In this document: positions 6,759 through 15,647 of the stretch, piece by piece
How positions within the stretch are numbered: the stretch's first letter is position 1
Layout of the letters: each line of letters begins with the position of its first letter
DNA from: Bodo saltans
Taxonomy: Eukaryota; Euglenozoa; Kinetoplastea; Eubodonida; Bodonidae
Reading direction: 5' to 3'
DNA length: 25,008 nt
Assembly (NCBI GenBank): GCA_001460835.1
Contig: CYKH01001669.1
Span: forward strand, 4,561 to 29,568
Made by a program: the position numbers and the translations under genes
The notes under the pieces: model-generated
What the model was told of the DNA's origin: nothing
The model's input: the letters and a program-made list of their open reading frames with translations, nothing else
The model's database searches: none

Positions 6759-8384
6759 ATGTCAGAATTTAGGAACTTATCCATCACTAGCACTAGTGGC
6801 TGCCGCAGCCGCTCAAGTTCTGCCGCATCCATACACCGCGACGAAGAAGTGAAACCTGCTGTTGTCGTCGTGGCGCGTCCTTCGTACGATAGAGTCCCCG
6901 TACAGCATTTCGAACAGCCTGACGACGAAAACGATGCCGAAACTATCGCTCTCACCAACGAGCCCTCTCGAATTACCGACGATGCTACCAACCCTGGTGT
7001 CCACATTGTTGGGTCCCCAACCACATCCACCCCACCCACACCAAGCGCGCCATCGGGTCAACTTTTTCGCCACTTGGTCATCAATCTTGCCGGCAGTGTT
7101 CACATCCCAAATCTTCTTCAAGGATCCACAACAGGAATGCGTTCATCCTTCATTCCCATCTTCGCCAAAGAACTTGGTGCCGATGAGGGTATGATTGGTG
7201 TCATCACTGCAGCTGCTGGAGTCGCTCGCATGATGGCGAACTTTCCAGCAGGGCAGCTCACGACCAAGCATGGTTTTACCACCGTGATGAACCTAGGCAT
7301 GGCTGCCGTTGCGCTTGGCTCGGTTGTTGCTGCCATTTCCTGGGATCCGCTTGTTCTCGGCTTTGCGAATTTTATTCTCGGTGGCGGTGTTGGGACTTTC
7401 ATTCTATCAAGGCACGTGATGCTTGCTACCATCGTGGAGAAGAAGCAGCGGGGTCGACTGATGTCCATGATTGGGGGTGGAGAGCGCTGGTCAAGCGTGA
7501 TCGGTCCTGTTGTGGGTGGTGTGTTGATTGAGCTCGGCGGCAGCCGACTTTGCTCGATCGCAATGGTTCCAGCAGCGCTCGCTTGTGCTCTCTGCGTTTC
7601 TCGATCAGGGAGAGTTCGATTCATCGACCAAAAGTTCAGAACGGAAAACCGAATTCGTAGCGAGATTGAAATCGAAACTGGCGAAGGCCCCCAAAATCGT
7701 GACTTGATGACCCTCCTTCGTAACTACGGACGATTGATCCTCAGCGTTGGATTCTATGCCATGAACATCATTCAGCTTCGCGCCTGTCGAAAACTGATGC
7801 TTCCACTTGCAGCAATGAACGCTGGGCTCCGTCCTTCCATTGTTGGACTCATTCTATCAGTCAGCTTTGCGATTGACGCGACACTCTTCTTCCTTGGTGG
7901 AATGATCATGGATAAGTTTGGCCGAAAGTTCTCTGCCATCCCAACCAGCATCAACCTTGGATTGGCATTCTTTGTGCTTGGGCAGTCTCAGAGCACTTGG
8001 TCACTGTTTTTTGCAGCAATCGCGTTTGGTTTTGCTGATTCTCTAGGAGCTGGACTTTTAATGACCCTCAACGCCGACCATGCACCGAAAAAAGCTGGAC
8101 CTGAGTTCATGGGTGTGCTTCGCACCGTGCAAGATAGTGGTCAACTATTTGGACCTCTGATTGCAGGTTGGGTTGCTCAAGTCGCAACGTTTGAAACGGC
8201 ATGCAATTTATTTGGTGTGCTTGGACTTCTTAACGCGATATGGGCGCTTGTGATGCTGCCGAACGAAGCCAGTGATGAAGATGTTGTACCTGCCGCAAAC
8301 GTCGGCAGTGGAAGGGAACTATCGCCACCACCAACCGCGTTGGCGTCTGATACGGCTGCGCTAGTCCAGAAGAGCTCGACTTGA
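6759..8384 (+). CDS. Major facilitator superfamily transporter, paralogue 1
   Basis: This 541-residue protein has an N-terminal hydrophilic region of about 100 residues, rich in Ser, Thr, Pro and acidic residues, then a 12-helix MFS core in two halves. The loop after helix 2 carries GQLTTKHGF (near residue 165) and the second half carries GMIMDKFGRK (near residue 381), both versions of MFS motif A. The stretch VIGPVVGGVL resembles the antiporter motif C of drug:H+ antiporters, so a DHA1-type exporter is possible, but the substrate cannot be read from sequence. A central hydrophilic loop (about residues 285-325) separates the halves. It is followed at 8739 by a close paralogue. The ATG at 6759 is chosen as the first after the acceptor AG; the longer frame upstream lacks an ATG. 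Expected in a cell or organelle membrane. Confidence 0.85.
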   Translation: MSEFRNLSITSTSGCRSRSSSAASIHRDEEVKPAVVVVARPSYDRVPVQHFEQPDDENDAETIALTNEPSRITDDATNPGVHIVGSPTTSTPPTPSAPSGQLFRHLVINLAGSVHIPNLLQGSTTGMRSSFIPIFAKELGADEGMIGVITAAAGVARMMANFPAGQLTTKHGFTTVMNLGMAAVALGSVVAAISWDPLVLGFANFILGGGVGTFILSRHVMLATIVEKKQRGRLMSMIGGGERWSSVIGPVVGGVLIELGGSRLCSIAMVPAALACALCVSRSGRVRFIDQKFRTENRIRSEIEIETGEGPQNRDLMTLLRNYGRLILSVGFYAMNIIQLRACRKLMLPLAAMNAGLRPSIVGLILSVSFAIDATLFFLGGMIMDKFGRKFSAIPTSINLGLAFFVLGQSQSTWSLFFAAIAFGFADSLGAGLLMTLNADHAPKKAGPEFMGVLRTVQDSGQLFGPLIAGWVAQVATFETACNLFGVLGLLNAIWALVMLPNEASDEDVVPAANVGSGRELSPPPTALASDTAALVQKSST

Positions 8385-8738
8385 TCAACACGAGAGTTGT
8401 ACGCGAATCTATTTTACGATGAATGGATTGGGTGGCTTTCTGCTGATATGAATTTTTTTCGAGGTTTTAGGTTCGTGCTGGAACCTCATACCTGTTGCCA
8501 CAAACATTCGAGCCCACTCTCTACTTATCAGCTTAATAAGCACACGACGTGTAATATGAAGCCTTTTTCTTTTTCCTCCTGATTATTCTTGTTGCATTGC
8601 TAAGGTGAGCATTAATACTCCTCTGTACGCTTCTCTCTGAGATTCCCTAATAATCGACTTGATGTTTTCTGTCGACTCAAATGCAGTTCACAATTAAAAG
8701 CGACGATAGTAAACATTCGCGCTCGTAAGACAAAAAAA
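8385..8738 (+). other. Spacer between the MFS paralogues, with a candidate trans-splice acceptor
   Basis: These 354 bases hold no credible gene. The sequence is AT-rich, as expected for 3'UTR plus intergenic DNA. Candidate acceptor AGs for the second MFS gene are ATGCAG at 8685-8686, after a weak pyrimidine stretch (8663-8675), and GTAAG at 8728-8729, just before the ATG. Confidence 0.5.
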
Positions 8739-10322
8739 ATGAATCCCACTCCAACTTCCACAGCTCAACGCGAAGCTGAGCGTGAAGAATCTATTAATGT
8801 ACGTCAACTGAGCCACCAACAAAGCAACAGCGAAGGAGAGGCGAAGGTGGTCTCTGAGTCCATTGACGTCATTGTGGACTTGGACGACATGGAACAATGT
8901 GGTCCCACCAGTGGCGACTCCTGCGACGATGCTCCGTCGTCCACTCCAGCGTCCGCTCCCGCTGCAGCTGACCCACCACCAGCCATGGTGTTGTCAGGCA
9001 CATCCTCGCGCCGTTTGTTCCGTGAGCTCGTGGTTGGTCTGGCGTTCAGCGTTCATATTCCCAATTTTCTGCAAGGTGCCACCACCGGAATGCGCACATC
9101 CCTGATTCCCATCTTTGCGAAAGAACTTGGTGCGGATGATGGCACCATCGGCATTATCACAGCAGCTGCAGGCATTGCTCGAATGATTGCAAACTTTCCT
9201 GCTGGCCAATTGACTACCAAACACGGCTTCTCTTTTGTGATGACCATTGGAATGGCTTCTGTCATCATTGGGTCCATCATCGCTGCCATTGCGTGGGCAC
9301 CGTACGTGCTCAGTCTCTCAAACTTCTTCCTAGGGGCAGGCATTGGCATTTTCTTCCTTTCACGGCACGTGATGCTATCCACCATCGTTGAGAAGAAGCA
9401 ACGCGGCCGCCTGATGTCGATGATCGGAGGTGTTGAGCGATGGTCGAGCGTTGCTGGACCTTTGGTTGCAGGCTTGCTTATCGAAATCGGAGGGAGCCGA
9501 TTGGCCTCCATTTCAATGGCTCCCATTGCAGCTGTTTGCATATTTTTTGTGCATCGTTCAGCACGAGTTCGGCAGCTTGACGACAAGTTCAAAACTGAAA
9601 ATGCCGTTCGAGCTGCACTTGAACGCGAAAACTCAGAAAATGCTCTTATTCGCGATCTGCCCACATTGCTACGTCTGTACGGCGGACTTGTGGTGCGTGT
9701 CGGCGTCTATGCTATGAACGTGATTCAACTGCGTGCCTGTCGTAAACTACTTCTCCCCCTGGCTGCTATCAACGCTGGGTTGCGCCCCTCGGTAGTTGGT
9801 CTGATTATCTCGACCAGCTTTGCGATCGATGCGACTCTCTTTTTCCTGGGTGGGATGGTTATGGACAAGTTTGGCCGAAAATTCTCCGCGATTCCAACTA
9901 CAGTGAATCTTGGCTTGTCATTCCTCCTTCTCGGTCAGGCACAATCAACCTTGTCGCTTTTCATCGCTGCGATTGCGTTCGGTTTTGGTGATGCGCTTGG
10001 GTCTGGGCTCCTCTTGACCCTCAACGCTGACCACGTTCCTAAGAAAGCTGGTCCTGAGTTTATGGGAATCCTTCGTACTGTTCAAGACAGCGGTCAACTT
10101 TTTGGACCTCTCATTGCCGGCTGGCTCTCCGATGGAATCTCGCTCCAAGCCGCATGCAATTTCTTTGGTGTCCTTGGCATCGCCAACGCGGTGTGGGCTG
10201 TCATCATGTTGCCCACCGATGCCAGTGATGAAGACCCTGAGCCTCCTGTTGTAGTTTCATCTGTGCCAACATCCATGGTCTCGACAACAACAACAACTGC
10301 TATTCAACGACGAACCATTTGA
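8739..10322 (+). CDS. Major facilitator superfamily transporter, paralogue 2
   Basis: This 527-residue protein is closely similar to the product of 6759-8384 through the whole membrane core, for example ATLFFLGGMVMDKFGRKFS and PKKAGPEFMG in both. The N-terminal ~90 residues differ almost completely: here they are Gln/Glu-rich, then Asp- and Ala/Pro-rich. The Thr-rich C-terminal tail also differs. Motif A versions are GQLTTKHGF (near 155) and GMVMDKFGRK (near 372). Conserved core with divergent termini suggests the same or similar substrate with different regulation or location. No substrate can be named. The ATG at 8739 follows an A-run and is the first after the candidate acceptors. Confidence 0.86.
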   Translation: MNPTPTSTAQREAEREESINVRQLSHQQSNSEGEAKVVSESIDVIVDLDDMEQCGPTSGDSCDDAPSSTPASAPAAADPPPAMVLSGTSSRRLFRELVVGLAFSVHIPNFLQGATTGMRTSLIPIFAKELGADDGTIGIITAAAGIARMIANFPAGQLTTKHGFSFVMTIGMASVIIGSIIAAIAWAPYVLSLSNFFLGAGIGIFFLSRHVMLSTIVEKKQRGRLMSMIGGVERWSSVAGPLVAGLLIEIGGSRLASISMAPIAAVCIFFVHRSARVRQLDDKFKTENAVRAALERENSENALIRDLPTLLRLYGGLVVRVGVYAMNVIQLRACRKLLLPLAAINAGLRPSVVGLIISTSFAIDATLFFLGGMVMDKFGRKFSAIPTTVNLGLSFLLLGQAQSTLSLFIAAIAFGFGDALGSGLLLTLNADHVPKKAGPEFMGILRTVQDSGQLFGPLIAGWLSDGISLQAACNFFGVLGIANAVWAVIMLPTDASDEDPEPPVVVSSVPTSMVSTTTTTAIQRRTI

Positions 10323-10831
10323 GCCCTCCCATCTCTTTTGTGTGTATGTTTTTCGTGTTTATTTTGTGTTGCGGTTTCGATGGTGATCGCGTGTATTTTG
10401 CCATGTTTCGATTTGTGTGTTGTCATTCCTACGATTCCCCCTCCCTATTACTCAACCAAACATTGTTGGAGGTGGCCAATGATACGTCGCCCCATTGCTT
10501 TCAACACGCAAATCGACGAACAAGGAAAAAAGGATAAAAAGTTTCGAGAACGGATAAAAAGTTTCGAGAACTTATCCAGAGAAAAAAGACAAATTTTATT
10601 TTTCAGACTCAATCAGTATACACAAGGAATTGAGAGGGGCATGTATCTTTAACAATAATGTCGTGAAGGGAACAGACACAGCGATGCGGTTTTGTTGCTT
10701 AAGCCAAATGCAAAGCGAGAGATTATCAAAATAAATGTGCGACGCGAACGACTTCACAAGCTGCCTCGCTTCGTTTTTTGTCGCGAAAATAATCCTCTGA
10801 CATTTTTTGTTCCCCAAAAAAGAGATTCAAA
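10323..10831 (+). other. 509-base spacer upstream of the small low-complexity protein gene
   Basis: No convincing gene. Short open frames on both strands here have no family resemblance and AT-biased composition. It contains a 20-bp perfect tandem duplication (10532-10571). Near the end, a T/C-rich run (10803-10814) is followed by AG at 10821-10822 and 10823-10824, about 10 bases before the ATG at 10832, giving a plausible trans-splice acceptor with a very short 5'UTR. Confidence 0.5.
10532..10571 (+). repeat. Perfect 20-bp tandem duplication
   Basis: The unit GGATAAAAAGTTTCGAGAAC occurs twice head-to-tail, at 10532-10551 and 10552-10571, with no mismatch. Confidence 0.97.
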
Positions 10832-11392
10832 ATGGCAATGAAAGCCGTTGGGTGGCTGAGCAACAACCTCGGGTGGAACATCTCTGGTCGCTCACAATCA
10901 TCATCAGATGCACCTCAACCATCTCAACAGCAACCAGCCGAGGGGCAGCCAACCGGAAGCCCCACGCAACTCGAGAGGTACATGAGCAACGTAAGTTCGG
11001 TGGTGTTTGGTGGTAGCGGCAGCCAACAGCAGCAACCGCAGTCCTCCAACCCATTTGCTAACATTGGCGGAAGTGACGCTGCTCAGTCGCAGGTGGCGGA
11101 CGAGGTAGATAACGCTGAGTTAGATGAGCAAGGCCTGCCGAAAACTCGAAACTGGTACTACTACGATGAAGCGCTGCAACGGTGGAACGTCCACCCAAAT
11201 GCGCCTGCGTCCGTCAAAGCAGAATACGCTGAGCGGCTCAGACAAGAAGAAGAGGAGAAAAATAAAGCAATGCGGTTCCCCGAGCCCCCGCCGCCACCAC
11301 CACCGTCATTCAACCCTGCGGCATTGCAAGCTCGCACGCCGCTCGTCCCTCAATACGCAATTCCCACATATTTCAACGAGAAGCAAGATTAA
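10832..11392 (+). CDS. Conserved-looking small protein of unknown function, low complexity
   Basis: This 186-residue protein starts MAMKAVGWLSNNLGW, a short amphipathic aromatic segment, then a Gln/Ser/Pro-rich linker to about residue 80. An ordered-looking aromatic element, NWYYYDEALQRWNV, lies at residues 107-120 and resembles in style small WW/OCRE-like aromatic modules. It is followed by a charged helix (about 126-147), a run of seven prolines (about 152-158) and a Pro-rich tail. Such a layout suggests an adaptor or scaffold that binds partners by linear motifs, but no function is claimed. There is no signal peptide or membrane segment. It sits directly upstream of IFT88; in polycistronic arrays neighbourhood says little about function. 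I do not recognise the family. Confidence 0.7.
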   Translation: MAMKAVGWLSNNLGWNISGRSQSSSDAPQPSQQQPAEGQPTGSPTQLERYMSNVSSVVFGGSGSQQQQPQSSNPFANIGGSDAAQSQVADEVDNAELDEQGLPKTRNWYYYDEALQRWNVHPNAPASVKAEYAERLRQEEEEKNKAMRFPEPPPPPPPSFNPAALQARTPLVPQYAIPTYFNEKQD

Positions 11393-11587
11393 GTGAACAA
11401 TTGTGTGCTTAGGTCTAAGTGGAAGATGTTGTAGTTGTTGTTGAAGTATCACTGCTGCCATATTTACGGAGAGCAGATTCATCTTTGTTTTTTTCTTCTT
11501 CCCTTTGTGGTTGTTTGATTTCTGTTCACGCATTATTCATCCCATTTTCATTGCTTAATTTGTGCCGGACGCAGAATATCACAGTAC

Positions 11588-11623
11588 AGGCCCCTTCCCC
11601 TTCCACAACAGAATACTCTTTAG
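11588..11623 (+). promoter_or_regulatory. Probable trans-splice acceptor for IFT88
   Basis: A C/T-rich stretch (11591-11602) is followed by ACAACAG (AG 11610-11611) and then CTTTAG (AG 11622-11623), 16 and 4 bases before the ATG at 11627. The first leaves a more usual leader. Confidence 0.45.
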
Positions 11624-11626
11624 AAA

Positions 11627-13999
11627 ATGTTTAACAACAAGCCCCCACTTCCCACCACCGATGACGATCCGTATTCGGCGTTTGAGAATGGCAACGCTCA
11701 GGCCAACCCCTGGGCAAGTAGCACTCCCGGCGCGTACAACGTTCCTCCAACCTCTGGAGGTCCTGGCGGTGCCGGTGGCAACCCGTTGCTGAATCGTCCT
11801 CCGTCGAAGTGGGTGCCAGGTTCATCGTGGGGTGGAGTGCCTGGATCGCGTGCAGGTGGTCCGGCCGCAGGTGGCTACGACGTGCGTCCAATGACATCAA
11901 ACCGCGCAAGCGGGTTCTCGGCAACGCAGCATGGAGCTGGCGCTATGTTCGACCCCACAGGCCAAGCACGCGTCGCTCAGCTTGGTCCTGCCCCACCCCT
12001 TCAGCGCCGAGGCGAAAACAGTCCTGATGAGCAATGTATGGAAATGGAGCGCCAAGTAAACCAGCTGATCGAAGAATCTGCTCTCTTGGCCATGCAAGGG
12101 GACCACGGTGGCGCATTAGAAAAGGCCAAGGAGGCCGGAAAGAAAGAACGCGCCTTGTGCAAGCAACGCGAGCAACTCGGCTTGGGCGAACAAATCAACA
12201 TTGACCTGACGTACTCAGTGCACTTCAATCTCGCCGTCCAGTATCACCGCCATCAGCTCTACACCGAGGCCCTGAACACGTACTCCCTTATTGTCCGCAA
12301 CATGCAGTACCCTCAGAGTGGTCGCCTTCGTGTGAACATGGGCAACATTTACGCGGAACAGAAGAAGTACCTGCTTGCGATCAAGATGTACCGCATGACG
12401 TTAGATGAAATCCCAACCGCTGGCAAAGAACTGCGCTTTAAGATCATGCGTAACATCGGCAACGCATTCGTGACGATGGGCCAGTACAAGGACGCTTCCG
12501 GAAACTACGAAGCCGTCATGGAGGGCAACCCAGATATTGTCACGGCATTCAACCTTCTTTTGTGCTACTATGCACTCGGTGAAGTGGACAAGCTCAAGCG
12601 CACTTTCCAGAAGATGCTGAGCATCAAAGGTCTCAACAGCGAGGGTGAAGAAGAAGCTGAGCAAGAAGAGGCCCAGAAGGACGTCCTTGTAGATGACGCC
12701 CTCCATAATGAAATCAAGGCCCGAAGGAAGCAGTACTTGAATTACATCACCACCAGTGCACGCCTCATTGCTCCCGTCCTGCACAAGGACTGGCGTGTGG
12801 GGTACGACTATTTGATTGAGCAGCTCCGACACTACGAAATGAAGGATCCCTCATCTCGCCTCGCTTCCGAGTTAGAAATGTGCAAGTGCCTCAACTACTT
12901 GAAGTTTAAGAAGTTCAAGGAGGCCATTGATGGCCTGAAAGCTTTCGAGAAAAAGGACAAGTTCCTTCGCTCGCGTGCTGCCACGAACCTTGCCTACCTC
13001 TATTTCCTAGAGGGCGATTATGATAGCGGTGAGAAGTACGCCGACATGAGCATTGAAGCGGACCGATACAATGCGAAGGCGTTGGTCAACAAAGGTAACT
13101 TCCTGTACATGAAGGGAGAATACGACCGCTCTCGCCAGCTGTACAACGATGCCCTAGCTGTGGAAGCGGATAACATCGAGGCCATATACAATCTGGGCCT
13201 CGCGACGAAGCAGTTGAATCTCTACGACGAGTCTATTCGTGTCTTCAAACGTGTTCTGACCCTCGTGGATAGCGTCGAGGTGATGTACCAGATTGCTGAC
13301 TTGTACGACGTCATTGGCGACCCAGTGTGCAGTGAATGGTTCAACCGACTGATTGGCCGAGTTCCCACTGATCCCAATGTGCTTGCGCGGTTAGGCCTCC
13401 TTCACGCCAAGGATGGCGATGAAAGCCAGGCGTTCCACAACTACCTTGAGGCCTACCGCTACTACCAAGTCAACATGGACGTGATTAGCTGGTTGGGTGC
13501 CTACTTCGTAAAGAACGAGGTCTACGACAAGGCCATGCAGTTCTTTGAGCGCGCTTCACAAATTCAACCACACGAAGTGAAGTGGCAGCTGATGGTGGCA
13601 TCCTGCCATCGCCGTCGAGGTGAGTACCCACAGGCAAAGCGTCTCTACGAGGAGATTCACCGTAAGTACCCTGAAAACATGGAGTGCCTGCGTTACCTTG
13701 TTCACCTCTGCAAGGACTCCGGTCTGATTGAAGAGGCGAACGAGTGGTTCAAGAAGGTGAAGAAACTCGAAACGCGTCAAACGGAGCAATCCCCAGCCGG
13801 TCCTGCAGCGATTGGCGCCGGTGGCGGTGCATCGTCCGCTACAGGTCATTATGGCGAAGGCGCCTCGGATCGCGGTGTATCACCTGACAACCTCCGCGGA
13901 TCTACAGCCAACAGCGACCGTGCATCCGCCGGCACCACCAGAGTACGATCCAATGTTCGAGACGATGATGACGATGAGGTGATCTTGCCTGGAACGTAA
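11627..13999 (+). CDS. IFT88: Intraflagellar transport protein IFT88
   Basis: This 790-residue TPR protein is close to the usual length of the family. The N-terminus is disordered, Gly/Pro-rich and begins with the short acidic DDDPYSAFE element seen in IFT88 orthologues. The conserved block NIDLTYSVHFNLAVQY (about residue 190) starts a long array of TPR-like helix pairs, including VNMGNIYAEQKKYLLAIKMY, to about residue 715. The C-terminal signature ECLRYLVHLCKDSGLIEEA precedes a helix ending KKVKKLE, as in animal and algal IFT88. An Asp-rich tail (DDDDDE) ends the protein. IFT88 is a core subunit of the IFT-B complex and is needed for flagellum assembly. An acidic Glu-rich insert (about residues 341-352) interrupts the TPRs. 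The ATG at 11627 is the first after the acceptor and begins the conserved acidic element. Confidence 0.95.
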   Translation: MFNNKPPLPTTDDDPYSAFENGNAQANPWASSTPGAYNVPPTSGGPGGAGGNPLLNRPPSKWVPGSSWGGVPGSRAGGPAAGGYDVRPMTSNRASGFSATQHGAGAMFDPTGQARVAQLGPAPPLQRRGENSPDEQCMEMERQVNQLIEESALLAMQGDHGGALEKAKEAGKKERALCKQREQLGLGEQINIDLTYSVHFNLAVQYHRHQLYTEALNTYSLIVRNMQYPQSGRLRVNMGNIYAEQKKYLLAIKMYRMTLDEIPTAGKELRFKIMRNIGNAFVTMGQYKDASGNYEAVMEGNPDIVTAFNLLLCYYALGEVDKLKRTFQKMLSIKGLNSEGEEEAEQEEAQKDVLVDDALHNEIKARRKQYLNYITTSARLIAPVLHKDWRVGYDYLIEQLRHYEMKDPSSRLASELEMCKCLNYLKFKKFKEAIDGLKAFEKKDKFLRSRAATNLAYLYFLEGDYDSGEKYADMSIEADRYNAKALVNKGNFLYMKGEYDRSRQLYNDALAVEADNIEAIYNLGLATKQLNLYDESIRVFKRVLTLVDSVEVMYQIADLYDVIGDPVCSEWFNRLIGRVPTDPNVLARLGLLHAKDGDESQAFHNYLEAYRYYQVNMDVISWLGAYFVKNEVYDKAMQFFERASQIQPHEVKWQLMVASCHRRRGEYPQAKRLYEEIHRKYPENMECLRYLVHLCKDSGLIEEANEWFKKVKKLETRQTEQSPAGPAAIGAGGGASSATGHYGEGASDRGVSPDNLRGSTANSDRASAGTTRVRSNVRDDDDDEVILPGT

Positions 14000-14314
14000 T
14001 CCCATCGACGAGAATATCGATTAGGCCAAAGGTGGAGAAGTAGAACAACAAGACAATGCGTGATAGACATGTGTGAAGTAGAACAGCGAGAAGGGGACCA
14101 TGTTGAGGGATCAAACAAAAAGAAAAAGAAGAGAAAAGAGAGCATCAAGACGTAGACATTTTTCATTTCGATTCAGATTCTTGACCCTTTTGAACGAGAG
14201 TTTTGAAATCACTGTGAACCCTTTTGTCTGTTGAATGCGCTAAGCATTGATTGTCCCTTGCTTTTTTTCCCCCATGATCATCATTAGGAAAACGTTTTAT
14301 TTTTTTTAAGCGAC
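14000..14314 (+). other. Spacer after IFT88 with a candidate trans-splice acceptor
   Basis: These 315 bases hold no gene. There is a purine-rich run (14114-14145, mostly A and G), then a T/C-rich run (14256-14273) followed by AG at 14286-14287, and a second T-run with AG at 14309-14310, either of which could be the trans-splice acceptor for the ATG at 14315. Confidence 0.5.
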
Positions 14315-15379
14315 ATGAAGCGAGCGCGTGAAGAGGGCGACATCGTCCTCAGTGTGGTGCAGTCAAGAACTCCTGCAGAGGTGCGTGCACGATTCAAGAT
14401 TACATCTGAAAGGAGATTCCTCCGTCTTGCGCAAGAAACAAACCTTTCAGACTCTGACTACACCACTATTGTTCTTTGCTCAATGCAGACGCTGCTTTCC
14501 CCTGTGCAGCAAGTTGCTACCGGAAGAGAAGGGCAAGTTCCATGCGAAGGTTACTTTGTCGTTGTGAAAACGTCCGAGCCATCCCGTCCCATTTACGAGA
14601 AGGGGTTTATCTTCTTTCCTCCTCAGGAGTCGTTTCGACGGACGAAACCAGCCGTCAAGAATTTGTCAGATAGAATTGCCCAATCTCACGGAATCGATCC
14701 TCGTGAGTCCGCCACTGCAGGGCAGCGTTGGAGGCAACAACTTCAATCGTCGAACGACGTCTCAATGGTCGTTTGCACATCAGTGGACGACGTCGCTGGA
14801 CTTATGGACGCGGTGGTGACCGCTGCAGACTCTGTGCGAGACAGTAAAATGAGCACGACAGTGTTTGTGACGGACTCTGGAAGCAGAGGAGCAGTTGAGC
14901 TGTCTCTTTTTTGGATGCAAACGCAACGAAGAATGAAATTGAGCAGCGTCGCAGTCAAAACGCCGGAAATGATATTCGGAGAGGATTGGTGCGACGAAAG
15001 CATTATCGGCGCATGCCCCCCTCGTGTTGGTGAACATGAAATGGATCGCTGCGTTGCTCATCCTCGCAGCTCGCTGAATCGCTTTGGTCAGCCGTTCTTT
15101 TGCTCTCGGGATGAATGCCGTGTTCTGCACCGAAAGCTGCGACTCTATGCAGAGTACTGTGAGGCCTCGCTCACTCTTAATGAGAATGCTGATGCTGCTG
15201 ACGACGGCGGTAGTGATACGGAGTCCATCCCGGAGTTTTTGAAAGACCTTCAGCGAATGGAGGAGGAAGACGAAGCGCAGCAGTTGATGAACGTTACATC
15301 AAGCACACTGCCGCAAGTTGACCACGTACCGGTGGAGATTGGTTCTGATGACGATGATGAACTCGCACTTGTCCCGTAA
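14315..15379 (+). CDS. Unrecognised protein with a Cys/His cluster and acidic tail
   Basis: This 354-residue protein is not recognised. The N-terminus MKRAREEGD is charged. The middle (about residues 60-230) has alternating hydrophobic strands and helices, with a Ser/Thr-rich segment SMVVCTSVDDVAGLMDAVV, and looks like a compact alpha/beta domain. A Cys/His cluster follows: C246-x2-H249-x13-C263-x4-C268-x3-H272, which could bind one zinc ion. The C-terminal ~70 residues are acidic and likely disordered, ending with a short Asp-run (SDDDDE). There is no signal peptide or membrane segment, so a cytosolic or nuclear location is likely. The first ATG after the acceptor AGs is used. Gene status is supported by length, frame and spacing; function is unknown. 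Confidence 0.72.
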   Translation: MKRAREEGDIVLSVVQSRTPAEVRARFKITSERRFLRLAQETNLSDSDYTTIVLCSMQTLLSPVQQVATGREGQVPCEGYFVVVKTSEPSRPIYEKGFIFFPPQESFRRTKPAVKNLSDRIAQSHGIDPRESATAGQRWRQQLQSSNDVSMVVCTSVDDVAGLMDAVVTAADSVRDSKMSTTVFVTDSGSRGAVELSLFWMQTQRRMKLSSVAVKTPEMIFGEDWCDESIIGACPPRVGEHEMDRCVAHPRSSLNRFGQPFFCSRDECRVLHRKLRLYAEYCEASLTLNENADAADDGGSDTESIPEFLKDLQRMEEEDEAQQLMNVTSSTLPQVDHVPVEIGSDDDDELALVP

Positions 15380-15608
15380 GACAGGTGCAGATAGATTTTT
15401 TGTCATTTTAACTCTTTCACTTTGATTCGTTTTCCTTCGTGTTGAATCGATATTTTCTTTTTTGTTTGTAATTTATAGGAACGTTAGAAAGACGTGTGTT
15501 GGCTTGCTTCGAGAGAATAACGAAGATCCGCGACAACCCAGTTTCCCTCCTCGCTTTAGACAGCGCGTCCGACGATCAAACTTCCTCTGCGAAGTCTTTG
15601 CGTACGGA

Positions 15609-15623
15609 TTTGTTTTCCATTAG
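15609..15623 (+). promoter_or_regulatory. Probable trans-splice acceptor for the giant secreted-protein gene
   Basis: TTTGTTTTCCATTAG with the AG at 15622-15623, 24 bases before the ATG at 15648. An earlier T-rich region (15405-15477, ending ATAG) is an alternative. Confidence 0.5.
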
Positions 15624-15647
15624 TCATCACAACCATACACACACAAA

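Noticed and set aside
10532-10571. Start of a CRISPR-like or satellite array
   Set aside because: Only two abutting units with no spacers and no further copies.
10596-10817. 73-codon open frame on the minus strand in the long spacer
   Set aside because: Opposite to all other genes, AT-biased composition, no motif, no acceptor-like signal on that strand; most likely chance.
12401-12832. 143-codon minus-strand frame (and similar long antisense frames within the MFS, IFT88 and giant genes)
   Set aside because: These lie wholly inside strongly recognised + strand genes and show no domain features; they are by-products of codon use.
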